Assembly (NCBI GenBank): GCA_029204225.1
Contig: CM055110.1
Span: forward strand, 42,947,862-43,011,861
Reading direction: 5' to 3'
DNA: 64,000 nt
From: Diphasiastrum complanatum
Taxonomy: Eukaryota; Streptophyta; Lycopodiopsida; Lycopodiales; Lycopodiaceae
Under the pieces are notes generated by a model. That model ran no database searches. It had not been told where the DNA came from and saw nothing but the letters and a program-made list of their open reading frames with translations. Every line of letters starts with the position of its first letter. The first letter of the stretch is position 1. This document shows, one piece after another, positions 1-10,639 of this stretch. Made by a program: the position numbers and the translations under genes.

Positions 1-762
1 GAAATCAGTTCTTTGATACTGAAACAATGAAAATGTGATGTCCTCGAAGGATCTTTCATCACCTTTAATAGGATCTTTTACATGTTGCTCCATGGGAGTA
101 TCTATGCCTTTACAATTTTGCATATTGAATTATCTCAACATAGAAAAGACATATCTAGATTGACAAATAAAAGCATGCTCTTCATGAAAATCAATCTCAA
201 GGCCTAAAATGTAATGGATCTCTCCTAGATCTTGCATTTTAAATTCTCTTCCTAATGCATCTTTAGTTTCTTGAACTAGCATCAAACAACTTTCACTAAG
301 AATAATGTCATCTACATAGATTAGAAGAATGACAATATTACTACCATCAAACTTTAAGTACATAGAAGGATCATAGTCACAAAGCACAAATCCTAATGAA
401 AGTAGAAAGTTGCTGAGTCTTGAATACCATGATCTAGGTGCTTGCTTCAAGCCATAAAGACTTCTAAATAGCAAAAACACCTTAGATTTATCCTTGATAA
501 ATCCTTGAGGTTGTTCCATGTATATCTCCTCCTCAAGATATCCATTCAAAAAAGCATTGGAGACATCAAGTTGATACAATTTCCACTTAAAAAATAAGGC
601 AAGAGAGATTATGATTCTTATTGTCACCATCATTGCTACAGGAGCAAAGATTTCTTCATAGTCAAGGCCATATATTTGTGCAAAGCCTTTAGCACATAAT
701 CTTGCCTTGTACTTGTTGATGGAGCCATCATGATTGTACTTGATCTTGAATACCACTTGCAT
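1..762 (-). pseudogene. copia reverse transcriptase and start of RNase H
   Basis: The frame from 762 to 130 reads as copia RT. It contains KARLCAKGFAQ, LDVSNAFLNG, SLYGLKQAPRSWY and the catalytic box LIYVDDIILS. After a stop near 130 the homology continues toward base 1 in another frame, with the RT/RNase H connection motif TPMEQ. RT copies element RNA into DNA inside the virus-like particle. The four-residue YVDD box is intact, but the protein is not continuous with integrase and the RNase H region is cut by the window edge. This is therefore a relic rather than a gene in use. Confidence 0.9.
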
Positions 763-2123
763 CCAATGACATGCATGTTAGGTGGTGGATCCACTAGCTC
801 CCATGTGTGGTTGGTGATCAAGGCATCATATTCAATCTTCATGGCCTCATACCACTCCTTGGTATTGAGGGCTTTTTGGACATCTTTGGGCTCCTCGTGA
901 GAAACAAAATAAGCATAAGTGGAATCAAGATCCACTTGTTTTCCTTTGTCATCATAAGTGAGCCTCTTAGGCTTGGATCTCTCCCTCATGGATCTTCTAG
1001 GAGTAAAAATCCGAGGACTTCCATCTTCAAATCTTGACTCCTCCATATGTTGATTGTCTTTAATAACAAAAGGTGATAGATTTTGAGGTTGCTTGATCTT
1101 GGCCCCTCCAAGAATGGACTTTCTTCTTCATGAAAAACTACATGTCTACTATCAATTACTTTAAACGTAGAGAGCATGTAGATTCGATAGGCTTTCTTGT
1201 TGGATGAATAACCAACCATTACTCCTTTGCTTGCACAAGGAACATCCTTCTTTCTCGTTTCCAAGGGAATATGGACAAAGCAAATGCATCCAAATACTCT
1301 AAGTTGTTCATATGGTGACTTTCCTCCAAGTGCAACATGAGGGAGGCAATTGCAAAGATAGTTTGAACAATTGATGGCCTCACCCCAAAAGTCTTTTGGC
1401 AAGGATGCATCAATTCTAATGGTCTTGGCACATGTGACACAATGTTCTGTTCTTTCTTTCAGCCACCCCATTTTGAGATGGTGTATATGCACAAGAAAAC
1501 TCCCTTTTAACGCCTTCAAGCTCACAATAATCATGAAATTTATTGGAAGTGTACTCACCACCTCCATCACTTTTAAGAATCTTGATTTTGTATAAAAATT
1601 GCTTTTCAACTAGAGCTTTGAACTTTAGGAAATAGTCAAACACCATAGACTTTGAAGCTAGAAGATATAACCAAGTAAATCTTGTGAAATCATCAATGAA
1701 AGTCACAAAGCAAGTAGCACCACCCTTGCTCTTTGAAGATGAGAAGTGCACATCCGAGTGTATGAGCTCCAATGGATGTGTAGTCTTGATAGATGACTTT
1801 GAAAAAGGCTTCTTATGAGACTTAGATATGGCACAAGCCTCACATGGCTTGAAATTCTTGGAGACAAGATTAGGCAAGCCAATAGCTTTGTCTTTCTTGA
1901 CCATGGACACCATAGAATTATAGTTAGGATGCCCCAACCTTCTATGCCATAGTTCCTCCAAAGACATATGAGAAGCAAAAGCACTATCACAAAAGTTAGC
2001 ATACTCTTTGGGATCAAGCTTGTAGATTCCACCATACCTAGACCCAAATGCAAGGATCTCATCATGCTTCCTGATTGTACATATATCAACATTGAAATTC
2101 ACATCTAGTCCACTATCAAACAA
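763..2123 (-). pseudogene. copia integrase with pre-integrase domain, frameshifted
   Basis: Two overlapping minus frames (2123-1416 and 1609-986) together cover integrase. The pre-integrase HHCC zinc segment shows LWHRRLGHPN and CEACAISKSHKKP. The catalytic core shows LIHSDVHF (first D), FIDDFTRFTWLY (second D) and NGVAERKNRT (catalytic E), so all three acidic residues remain. A frameshift near 1430-1600 separates the core from the C-terminal part (FGCICFVHIP, VMVGYSSNKKAYR). The integrase-RT linker in 1046-636 carries SPRIFTPRRSMRERSKPKRL, a phrase also found in the fragments at 4.5 kb and 32.3 kb. Integrase normally inserts the cDNA copy. This copy cannot give one polypeptide. Confidence 0.88.
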
Positions 2124-2154
2124 TTGCCCAGCACTAATAAGATTTTTTGTTAAC

Positions 2155-2745
2155 TTAGGAACTTTGAACTTGAGACCATAAGAGATCCCTCTCCATCACT
2201 TGCATGAGCATCTTCCTTTTCTTCATTAGAAATGTTGGCTTGCTTGAATTGACTGTTCTTCTTGAAGCAATTGGTGGCATAATGTCCCTTCTTGCCACAA
2301 AAGAAACACTTGATGTTTTTCTTCTTCTTCTTGGATGTGGAAGCTTGAGAGGACTCATCCTCTTCTCCTTTCTCCTTGGAAATAAGATTGTTCTTGCTTG
2401 AAGAGGGTTGGTGTTAATTCTTACTTCTTGTCTTGTGCTTGTCTTTGGTAAAGAGAGCTTTACCATCAATGTTGAGAGACAATCTTTCCATTTTCAAGAG
2501 TTTATACTCTTGTCTTGATTCTTTAGAAATGAGCACACTTTGGAGTGCTTACAAACTTGGTAGCTCCTCCTTAATGGCTTAACTCTGAACAAGGTTGTCA
2601 TATTCCTCCTTTAACCCATTAAGTATGACTTGAACAAGTTCATTTTGGTTGATGGAGTCTCCTATGCATGACAATTCTCTATGGAGGTCTTTATACTCAC
2701 CAAGGCATTGCCTAAAGATCCATTTATAAAATTAAGACTGGCTCT
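2155..2745 (-). pseudogene. copia gag, C-terminal part with CCHC knuckle
   Basis: In one minus frame the region near 2260-2320 reads CFFCGKKGHYATNCFKK, a CX2CX4HX4C nucleic-acid-binding knuckle as found at the end of copia gag. Farther right, near 2560-2700, a shifted frame reads DLHRELSCIGDSINQNELVQ and ILNGLKEEYDNLV, typical of the UBN2-type gag domain and almost the same as gag of the 30 kb element. Several stops lie between these blocks. Gag packages element RNA. Only its C-terminal two thirds survive. Confidence 0.75.
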
Positions 2746-2797
2746 TGGAGTTATAGATAGATCTATGCTAGATTTACCAAGCTAGATTTTTGAGGAG

Positions 2798-3600
2798 TGT
2801 GAAAAATACAAAAATAAGGTTGGTAGAGGCCAAAAATCTTGTATATAGGATAGACACACATGTGTGGAGTCTGTTCCCACGTGTGAAACTAGTGTACTTT
2901 TCATGTACCATAATCATATATGTTGTACATATGATTTAATTCAAGTTCTAGTGGCTAAAATGGCCAAAAACTAGTTTTCTAGAGATATGACACATGGCAC
3001 CAATCTAATGATTGCATGAGCCGAATATTTTGAATAGGTGTCACATCCCATGTGTAGAGGACAACTCACACGTGTGGAAATAGCTGAAGTAGGCGAGTTT
3101 TTGCTTCTAGAAGATTTCCATGAAGATCTCCATATAGAAGGAAAATGGACCAAAAGTGCTCAAAATAGAAGGTTTTGATCCAAGTGTCAAATTGCATGAT
3201 GGTGACAAGGCATCCTCACACGTGTGAGATCTGATGCATGATCAGTACCTCGAGCTCTAAAAGTGTATATATAGAGAGGCTTATTTGGCCATAATCAATG
3301 TGAGACACCAATCTTGGTTTTGGAAGCAATTTTGAGTGATTCTCTCCATTTGTCTACATTTGTTTTGATTGTTTTGAGGTTATATCAATGTGTACTTGAT
3401 TTTCAGGTTGGAGTCCGTACTCAGACAGTGTTTCACACGTGTGAAACCATAAAGTACACTTACCTTCAATTAATGATTGTTCTTGTTAGGATTTTGTGTC
3501 TAGAATTTATCTAGATCAATCTTAATCTGAAGTAGATTGATATATCAAGTAATCTGACAACCAATCCCTCTTGAGGATCAGATTAGGAGCCACTCTTGGT
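2798..3600 (+). repeat. LTR-like block, plus orientation (3' LTR remnant)
   Basis: The block starts after a purine-rich stretch TTTTTGAGGAG followed by TGTG. This mirrors the 3' end of the 30-34 kb copia, where AGGAGGAG precedes TGTTAAAATTGG. It contains a TATA-like GTATATATAGAG near 3265 and three perfect copies of CACACGTGTG (3067, 3217, 3434). There is no convincing open frame. I infer the remains of a 3' LTR of a plus-oriented copia whose body is gone. The right boundary is uncertain. Confidence 0.45.
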
Positions 3601-4015
3601 CCTTTTTGTACTTTTTGCACAGTCTATTTTCCAAATCAGAGTGTTGGCGCGAGAGATGCTCTCTCTCACGGATAATATGACTAGCTACTGCTAATCTGTA
3701 AACTCACTTTGCTCAAACTTTTATGGTTCTGACTATGTCGTGTTCGTGACTGTCTGCATGCATCTGTATCCTTCGTTGATCTTTTTATGTGATCAATCCA
3801 GGGAACTGATTAATTTAAAAGATCTAATGAAAAAAAAATGCATTAGCCTTAAACAAAATTGATTCCAGTTTTCTGTCATTGTCCTTTGTGAGTCATCCGC
3901 CTTATGCCCATTGTGCAGTGCCTTCACGTTGCAGGCCTTCACTTTTTGCTAAAGGACATTTTTGCGACTTTAAGAGCAGTGTCGATTTTTCAAGGGTACC
4001 TTCGCTTTTATCCAG
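3601..4015. other. non-coding stretch, nothing recognised
   Basis: AT-rich DNA between the LTR-like block and the minisatellite. I see no gene, RNA or terminus here. A phrase near 3650, GCGCGAGAGATGCTCTCTCTC, is vaguely like one near 5605 in the next LTR-like block. Confidence 0.4.
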
Positions 4016-4410
4016 AAGGCATTTGGCGACAATGTCGCTTTTTCTCGAAGGGCGAAAAATGCGAAGGTTGGCCAAAAAACTTTTCTAAGGCATTTGAGAC
4101 AGTGTCGCTTTTTCTTGAAAGACGAAGAATGCGACAGTGTCGCTTTTTTCTGAGGCACAAAAAAATACGAAGGTTGGCTAGAAAACTTTTCTAAGGCATT
4201 TAAGACAGTGCCGCTTTTTCCCGAAAGGCGAAAAATGCGACAGTGTCGCTTTTTTCCAAAGGGCAAAAAAATACGAAGGTTGGATAGAAAACTTTTCTAA
4301 GGCATTTGAGACAATGCCGCTTTTTCTTGAAAGGCAAAAAACACGACAGTGTGCTTTTTCCTGAAGGGCAAAAAAGCCAACTTTAGAAAAAAAACCAGTT
4401 CTAAGGCAAA
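4016..4410. repeat. 106-bp tandem repeat (minisatellite), about 3.5 units
   Basis: The phrase AAGGCATTT recurs at 4016, 4087, 4193 and 4299. The last three are exactly 106 bp apart, and the first unit is short (71 bp). Each full unit carries AGTGTCGCTTTTTC, a near-palindrome GCGACAGTGTCGC, AAATACGAAGGTTGG and GAAAACTTTTCT. The open frames seen on both strands here are repeats of the same words and are not genes. It lies between copia debris on both sides. Confidence 0.85.
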
Positions 4411-4424
4411 TGTTGCTTTTCTAA

Positions 4425-4625
4425 AGGTGAGTCATAGTTCTCAGAGTTATTATATAAAATATGCAGATCCACTTGCTTGCCTTTGTCAACATATGAGAGC
4501 CTCTTAGGCTCGGATCTTTCTCTCAATGATCTTCTAGGTGAGAAAACTCGAGGTGACTCCTCAATTCTTGGCAAAATGCGAACTATGTGACCAAACAGTT
4601 CAAAAATACAGACTGTGCGAAACAT
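4425..4625 (-). pseudogene. copia integrase-RT linker scrap
   Basis: The minus frame contains RIEESPRVFSPRRSLRERSE followed by PKRLSYVDKGKQVDL. This matches the linker between integrase and RT in the copia elements at 1 kb and 32.3 kb (IEESPRIFSPRRSQRERSEP in the latter). Only about 40 residues are homologous. The sequence on the left passes straight into the minisatellite. It is an isolated fragment of the same copia family. Confidence 0.75.
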
Positions 4626-4729
4626 AATTCAAAACACACAAAAGTTATAAACAACAAAGAAAAAACTAAGAAAAAATACTAAGGCTTTTAAATATAGAAA
4701 CTCTTAGTTTCTTCAGCTCCCTCTCAAAT

Positions 4730-5585
4730 CTGATATTTTTCTGATTCCTAGGCTTGCATGCTACTTCTCAAAAATTGCCTTGTCAAGAGGCTTTGTGAAA
4801 ATATCAGCCACCATCTGCTTCGTTGGAACAAACTCAGTCTTTAGCCTATTTTTCTCAACCAGATCTCTTATCAAATGATATCTGATAACAATGTGTTTCG
4901 TTCAGGAATGAAACACTGGATGAATGGTGGATGTATTATCCATGAATAGTAGCAGCGGCTCATTGGAGTTCTCTTCCAGTCCGTCAAGGAACTGCTTGAG
5001 CCATGTAAGCTCGTTCAGCATCTTGGTTGCTGCAACATACTCTGCTTCGCAAGATGATTGCGCAGTCACGGTCTGCTTCTTGCTAATCCATATCATAGCT
5101 ACACCGGCTGCTATTGTGTATCCTGTTGAGACGCTCTTGCAATCGTCTTTCAAGGATGCCCAACTTGCATCGTTGTAGGATTTGATCTGGAATCCTTCAT
5201 GATGAGAGAAACACAGCCCATAATCCTTCATCTATTGAAGGTATTGTAGAATTCTCTTGGCTATCTTCCAGTGCGTAGGTCCTAGATTGATATTAAATTG
5301 GCTCATTCTGGAAACTGCCTAAGCAATGTTAGGGTGTGTATTATCTACCAAGTACATGAGTGATCTGATTAACCTCCTGTAGGGCACTTTTTGCATGGCT
5401 TCCTGCTCTTCTGCATTCTGCAAGCAGTCTTGCTTGGTCAAAATTGTTCTAGCTACCATCGGCGTATTAGCTCCCTTGTAGTCTGTCATTTGAAAATCAT
5501 CAATGATTTTCAGGATGTATCTTGACTGGTGGAGATAAAATCATCTGTATTGGTCTTTCTCTGATTCTTCAAGCACTACATGCAA
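4730..5585 (-). pseudogene. copia RT end and RNase H, truncated
   Basis: Reading leftward from 5585, the end of RT (YILKIIDDFQMTDYKG, TPMVARTILTKQDC) runs into RNase H. The RNase H shows YNDASWASLKDDCKSVSTGY, WISKKQTVTAQSSCEAEYVA and, after a break near 4905, KHIVIRYHLIRD and ADIFTKPLDKA, the usual copia C-terminus. The TPM.A...LTKQDC phrase is shared with the element at 45 kb, so this fragment belongs to that family and not to its left neighbour. An in-frame stop and the break near 4905 disable it. Everything upstream of the RT end is absent. Confidence 0.88.
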
Positions 5586-5589
5586 ATCT

Positions 5590-6230
5590 ACGCAGTGCGT
5601 TGGCGTGGGAGAAACACGGTTCTCTCACGAGTAATCGTCGCACTCTACTAGTGGACAGTTGGATCTACAGATCCTAGATAGAATTGTCTTCGCACGCAGG
5701 CGGACATGTATTCTGTAATTTCGTCTTGATTACTTACTAGCATCAGACTACTACACTGTATGTGTATTCTGTCATCATTATGTCAAGCAAGATCCAGCAA
5801 GTATATAGTCATTCTATGTAACCTTTTAAGATTAGAGTGACTAAACATCTACAACTAATCAGAAAATTACAAGGGTGGTGGATTAGCCACAACCTAGATT
5901 GTATTTGCTGACGTCATGCCATCAGGTCAGATATCTGTACTTCTAGGTACTTGCATGATCTTTGCTGGTACTCTTTGGAGCGTGAGGGCAGAAAGTCTTT
6001 TGCGACGTTTTTCGTGTCGCATCATTGGTTTCGTCTCCGTTGTCTGACTTTCTCGTGCTCTACCGCAAAAGATTCTCGTTCGCGAATCTTTCATGTTCGT
6101 GTCTTCTCGCCATGTGTTCGCGAAACTTTCGTGTTCGTGTCTTCTTGTGACTTTTGTATTCGCGAACATCTTCGTCAAGAAGAGGGCTGGAAGCTAGCAA
6201 AGCTTTGCAATTAGAAACGTTTTGTTTTTT
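5590..6230. other. non-coding, LTR-like block rich in TTCGCGAA words
   Basis: The block has several TTCGCGAA or ATTCGCGAAC words (about 6078-6170), CGTGTTCGTGTCTTCT repeats and ACACGG/CTCTCACG phrases. It resembles the word content of the LTR at 48.3-49.1 kb (CGCGAA, GTGTTCGTGTT). It abuts a copia RNase H scrap. I infer LTR remains, but I could not align ends or find a primer-binding site. Confidence 0.35.
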
Positions 6231-6232
6231 CA

Positions 6233-6775
6233 GTATTTCAATCAGTTTCTATGTGGCAAAGGTTGGATGGACAACTAGTTCCAGTAGTGCAATGTCGTCA
6301 CTATTCAATATGAGGTTAACTCTATGAAAACTATCAAAAGAATGGGCAGTTTTATGTCTACAAACATACTAAATGTGTTTTGTCAATGAGTTACATACGT
6401 GCGTGTTACTCGGCATCAAATCCATGAAGTGACAGAGATGAAACTAAATTCCATGAGTTCCAAACTAAAAGTAAAGACACACACAAATGTTATGAAGTTT
6501 TTCAATTGCCTTCAATGGTGTAAATCCAAAATACAAGCATAGAATCATTCTTTTTTATAACACTGTCTTACATTAACTGCTAATAGAAGGTCAAGAGAGA
6601 ACATTAAACCTAAAGTAGGTCTTAAGACTCTCTATAGGTTTAACCAAGTCATATGGCAAGTGTGGGTTGTGTAACGCATTTGCCATGTGGCAATGTTAGG
6701 AAGGGTGTTAGGGTTTAGAAGTGCTTGAGGATTGTAGCTAAGTGAGCCTAGAGAGAGTATCTGAATCAGTTTCTG
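6233..6775. repeat. left arm of long inverted repeat
   Basis: This roughly 540-bp arm is the reverse complement of 7337-7900 with scattered mismatches. Paired words include GTATTTCAATCAGTTTCTA with TAGAAACTGATTGAAATAC, and ATATGAGGTTAACTCTATG with its complement near 7812. Near its outer edge it holds a reverse-oriented tip ending CCAGTAGTG (6281-6289), the complement of CACTACTGG. No open frame of note is present. Confidence 0.92.
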
Positions 6776-7336
6776 AAGAAACTGATAGAGAGTAAAGGAA
6801 ATAATATCATGCTTAGTGCCTCACATTTCTTTCACTTTCAAACCTTTCGTGAACCGTTCAAGCATTGTTGCAGGGTTACTTATTTGTGCAAGCATAGTGT
6901 CTCCATTGTTTGTGTAGTTTTGGTTTATGCTTTTTGAAACGTTTTGAAATTGTGGAACCGTAGTTATCCATTTGTAGAGATGTGACTGTGAATGTCACAC
7001 TACTTCCAAGAGTATCCATACTCTTGAAATTTGTTTACGTCAAACTTTGTGTCATGAATTACCGTGAAAGTATGTTGTGAAAGGTGTATACATTCAAAAA
7101 AGTAGGTAAATTAAAGTGGTAGACATTGTCAATATGCAAGACACAATAGAACCGTAGCGAAACTATGTATTTAGGATGCACATCAATGAGTCCATGTGGT
7201 TCCGAGCAATTGAATCACCTGCAAATGCAATCACCTTTCCTCGCAATACTCAAGAAAAGCTTCTTCAAAGCAAGTATGTAGATTGATTGCTATAAACACT
7301 ACTGGAACTAGTTGTCCACCCAACCTTTGCCACATA
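6776..7336. other. spacer between the inverted-repeat arms
   Basis: About 560 bp of AT-rich sequence without a recognisable frame. Close to its right edge, CACTACTGGAACTAG begins at 7297. This is a further forward copy of the tip seen in the arms. Confidence 0.6.
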
Positions 7337-7900
7337 GAAACTTATTAAAATACTCTCTCTAGGCTCACTTAGCTACAATCCTCAAGCACTTCTAAACCCT
7401 AACACCCTTCCTAACATTGCAAATGCGTTACACAATCCACATGGCAAATGCGTTACACAACCCACACTTGTCATATGACTTGGTTAAACCTATAGAGAGT
7501 CTTAAGACCTACTTTAGGTTTAATATTCTCTCTCGACCTTCTATTAGCAGTTAATGTAAGGCAGGGCTATAAAAAAGAATGATTTTATGCCTGTATGTTG
7601 GCTTTACACCATTGAAGGCAAATGAAAAACTTCATAACATTTGTGTGTGTTTTTACTTTTAGTTTGGAACTCATGGAATTTAGTTTCATCTCTGTCACTT
7701 TATGAATTTGATGTCGAGTAACTCGCACATATGTAACTCATTGACATTGCCTAAACACATTCAGTATGTTTGTTGACATAAAACTGCCCATTCTTTTGAT
7801 AGCTTTCATAGAGTTAACCTCATATTGAATAGTGACGTTGTTGCACTACTGGAACTAGTTGTCCACCCAACCTTTGCCACATAGAAACTGATTGAAATAC
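7337..7900. repeat. right arm of long inverted repeat
   Basis: Reverse complement of 6233-6775. It is slightly longer because CAAATGCGTTACACAA plus flank is duplicated in tandem (about 7420-7462), where the left arm has one copy. It holds CACTACTGG at 7844-7852. A further decayed tip copy follows just outside it at 7906-7936. CACTAC is the usual start of En/Spm-type terminal inverted repeats, so a CACTA-derived origin is likely. Confidence 0.92.
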
Positions 7901-7939
7901 ACTTCTAGAACTAGTTGTCCACCCAACCTTTGCCACACT

Positions 7940-9835
7940 TTGGACTTAAGTTGTTGAGGACTTCTGTCTAAAAATGAACAGTTCGCGAATACGATTAATT
8001 AATTGTCTGCACAACCACAAATACATTGAGCATTTCTCCACTCTCTGTTGACACCTTAATCAGCCAGAGTGTAGTACTGTTGTACTACTCTGATAACATC
8101 TCACTTGTAGAACGCATTTCATTCAATTTGATAGAGGCAAGACTGATGTTCTGGAATTATTAACACTACGCACCCCCAACATAAGTAATACTAGTTACTT
8201 TCTAATGTCTGTTGACAGCCAAAATAACGCCTGAAGCCACTGCAATCAAAATAAATCATAAATTGTACCAAATACATAACTTTTTAACGCCGTCCTGTGT
8301 GGGTTCGACATTATTTACTACAAAATCTATATTAACCTTGTTGGTATAGTATGACATGTTACATTTGCAACTGTGTGTGCACAGTAGATGTGGATGATCT
8401 CATTCCGGACAGGATTGACTAGTTCACGGGTTATCAAGCGTGTGTCATGGGTGTGTGTGCCCCCAAGATCAATGCATATAACCTGCTTGCACCTCTTCCA
8501 AACCTAAGTGCTTCTTCAACTCCTTCCACCATTTATAGCAACAACTGAACAAATCAGGGCCCAAATGTACATTCTTTTCTCTGATTAGATAAAATTTATA
8601 GTCCATAACTGATCTAAAAAGCAATCTTTGGGCATTTCAAGTGAATCTACCCAGCTTATTTTATGGAAGAAGGAAACTATAGGGGTCAACATTAGAAATT
8701 TAGGAGGCTATTCTTTTAGATCTGATTTGAAATAATACACAGAATTTGAAGTAAAAGCACTGCCTTTTGCCCATAGTACTACTGTGATTACGAATGCATC
8801 ATAATTGATGGAATGAATCAATTTTGCAACAACGGGTGGGTAATAGAAATGTTCACGAGGAAGTTGTGAAGTGTGAGTGAGCTCTTAGCAAGATCTTTCA
8901 TTTGATGTAATCTATATTCTTTTGCTGTAAATGCAAGTAAGCTATGTCATTTACGTTTTATAGTCAAGTTGACAAATGAAAAATTTTTTAAGAGATCATT
9001 ACAGCCAAAGTATGAAGGCTAAATTTTTCAGCTGTAAATCTAAACAAACACAGTCCTTTAAGTCTCACAATCAAGTTCACACATGAAGAAATACAGACAA
9101 AAAAAAGTACAACCCAACTATAGAGTTTAACTAATGAATGACCTGTTTGAAACACCTGGGGGCAGCTCCTATCACTCTGCTCTCATTCACCAAGTTAGCT
9201 GCCTGAGCTATGGTGATATGGAGAGTGCCATGGAGCAAAATCAGAGCCATTTCTGCAACAAAAAACAATTCAAACAAGACAGACTGGAGTTTCCATGCTT
9301 GATGCAATCAATCCAAACAGAGCACACAAAAACCAAGTGGGTCTTGCAAAGCTTGCATCTGCATATCCAACAAAAAAATAAGATGACCCATGAAAGCTTT
9401 TCTTGATCTACAAATTGTTGAAGTCAAATCAACAACTTTCACATAGAGTGTAGAACTAAAAGCAATTTCTAGTTGCAATTGGCAAGAAAACAAGGCAACC
9501 CACAAAAAAAGTTTTGAAGATCTATAGGTTGATCAAGAAATCAGAAGCTTTGATTTAGACTTTAGACCACAGAGACTTGTCTAGAAATTAAGCCAGGCAA
9601 TTTAACTAGTCTTATTAATTCTGGAACTTGCCTTCTTGGTTTGATAAAAATTGAGGCACACTTTGAAAGACACAGAAGTAAATTCCTGAATCTATACAAC
9701 TGCCATCAAACATCTGTGCTCCTAATTAGAACTTTCTAGAGATGCAATGTCAGACCAGCAGTGACCTATTTTTGTTTTTCTAAAGTATTTATGCCAAACT
9801 GCAAGCTGCTGGATATTAAAACCCCATTCTAACGT
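7940..9835. other. non-coding stretch, nothing recognised
   Basis: AT-rich DNA. The open frames here (for example 9134-9406) are short, lack recognisable motifs and have the composition of non-coding DNA. I see no RNA gene and no element terminus. Confidence 0.5.
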
Positions 9836-9839
9836 TCTA

Positions 9840-10280
9840 ACTTGCTACCCTAAGCCATAAGAATTCCCAAATATCCAGATCTGAGGTCAGTTAGTATAGG
9901 TCTTTTGATTTCTATTTGTTTGACTAACCCAGTTATGAATTACTTGCGCAACTTGTAACCATGGGTGTCCCAATAGGACTCGGTAGACATTTGGTACTTC
10001 CGGTAAGTCCATCACTACGAAAGTAATGACGGACTATACTTCGACAATTCTGATAGGTATATCTTCAACCATTCTCCGCGGACCGGACTTGATCAGCCAG
10101 CTTAATGGTAAAAGTCACAGGCTTTATCTTTGTAAGACCCCACTTTGCACATAGCTTTGTAGAAATCAAGTTAACTCCCAAACCGCCATCTACAACGGCT
10201 GCCCCTTTAAAAAATTGCTTATGTCTTAACGAGTGCAGCACAAAATTGGTATTATAATCAAGATGAAATTGAGCGTACAA
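9840..10280 (-). pseudogene. Ty3/gypsy aspartic protease fragment, frameshifted
   Basis: The minus frame 10280-10065 contains AVVDGGLGVNLIS, the retropepsin active-site region in the DGG form. After a frameshift near 10075 the homology goes on as EDIPIRIVEV, a stop, VVMDLPEVPNVYRVLLGHPW and LQVAQ, the C-terminal half of a gypsy protease (LLGxPWL). Retropepsins cleave Gag-Pol. Here the domain is split by a frameshift and an in-frame stop. RT does not follow on the left, so it is an orphan piece. Its right edge meets a gag scrap on the opposite strand. Confidence 0.75.
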
Positions 10281-10620
10281 ATTGGGAAACTGTTAAACAA
10301 GCACTTATCACACAGTTCAGACCTCGGAAGTTTATGGAAGACCCTTTCCTACTTTTAGGTAAAATTAAAATGGGAAAGCAAGAAATGGTTCGAGATTACA
10401 TTGAACGGGTAAAACGCCTCAGATCTGAAGTTGATTAACGAAAATGCCATGATTATGTGGTTTTGGTTAGGTGATTACCTAAAAGGATCAGACGTGAGTT
10501 GAAACTCCATAATGAGTATGCAATTTTGCAAAACGCTATGGACGATGCAATACGGGAGGAGGTTGACGATTCAGATGATGAGCCGAATATTGGTATGTTG
10601 TCTTATACAGTAGGGCAGAC
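10258..10620 (+). pseudogene. Ty3/gypsy gag fragment
   Basis: The plus frame reads NWETVKQALITQFRP, then LLGKIKMGKQEMVRDYIERV and KRLRSEV, the W...F.P...L...KQ.....YI..V pattern of the retrotransposon gag domain. Two stops (after RSEVD and before LPKRIRRELKL) break it. Then an acidic segment EEVDDSDDEP follows. It faces the protease piece on the opposite strand, so the two cannot belong to one intact element. Confidence 0.7.
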
Positions 10621-10639
10621 CACTACAACATCCACCACT

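Larger units (their letters stand above)
1..2745 (-). mobile_element. Ty1/copia retrotransposon, decayed, truncated by window edge
   Basis: On the minus strand the order from right to left is gag zinc knuckle, integrase, reverse transcriptase, start of RNase H. This is the copia order, with integrase ahead of RT. The reading frame is broken several times. The N-terminal half of gag is missing: homology begins near 2745 at the segment matching the middle of gag in the element at 30 kb. No LTR or primer-binding site adjoins it. The left end runs out of the window. Protein motifs are closest to those of the plus-strand copia at 30-34 kb, so the two are probably one family. Confidence 0.9.

Noticed and set aside
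3879-4266. Overlapping frames with repeated KATLSH/RRLARKLF phrases
   Set aside because: They are translations of the 106-bp minisatellite in different frames.
4016-4410. CRISPR array
   Set aside because: Units are 106 bp and contiguous, with no short repeat alternating with unique spacers; the DNA is plant.
5927-6214. Frames on both strands over the TTCGCGAA-rich block
   Set aside because: Repeated words in presumed LTR DNA give repetitive translations (NTKVTRRHEHE). No domain.
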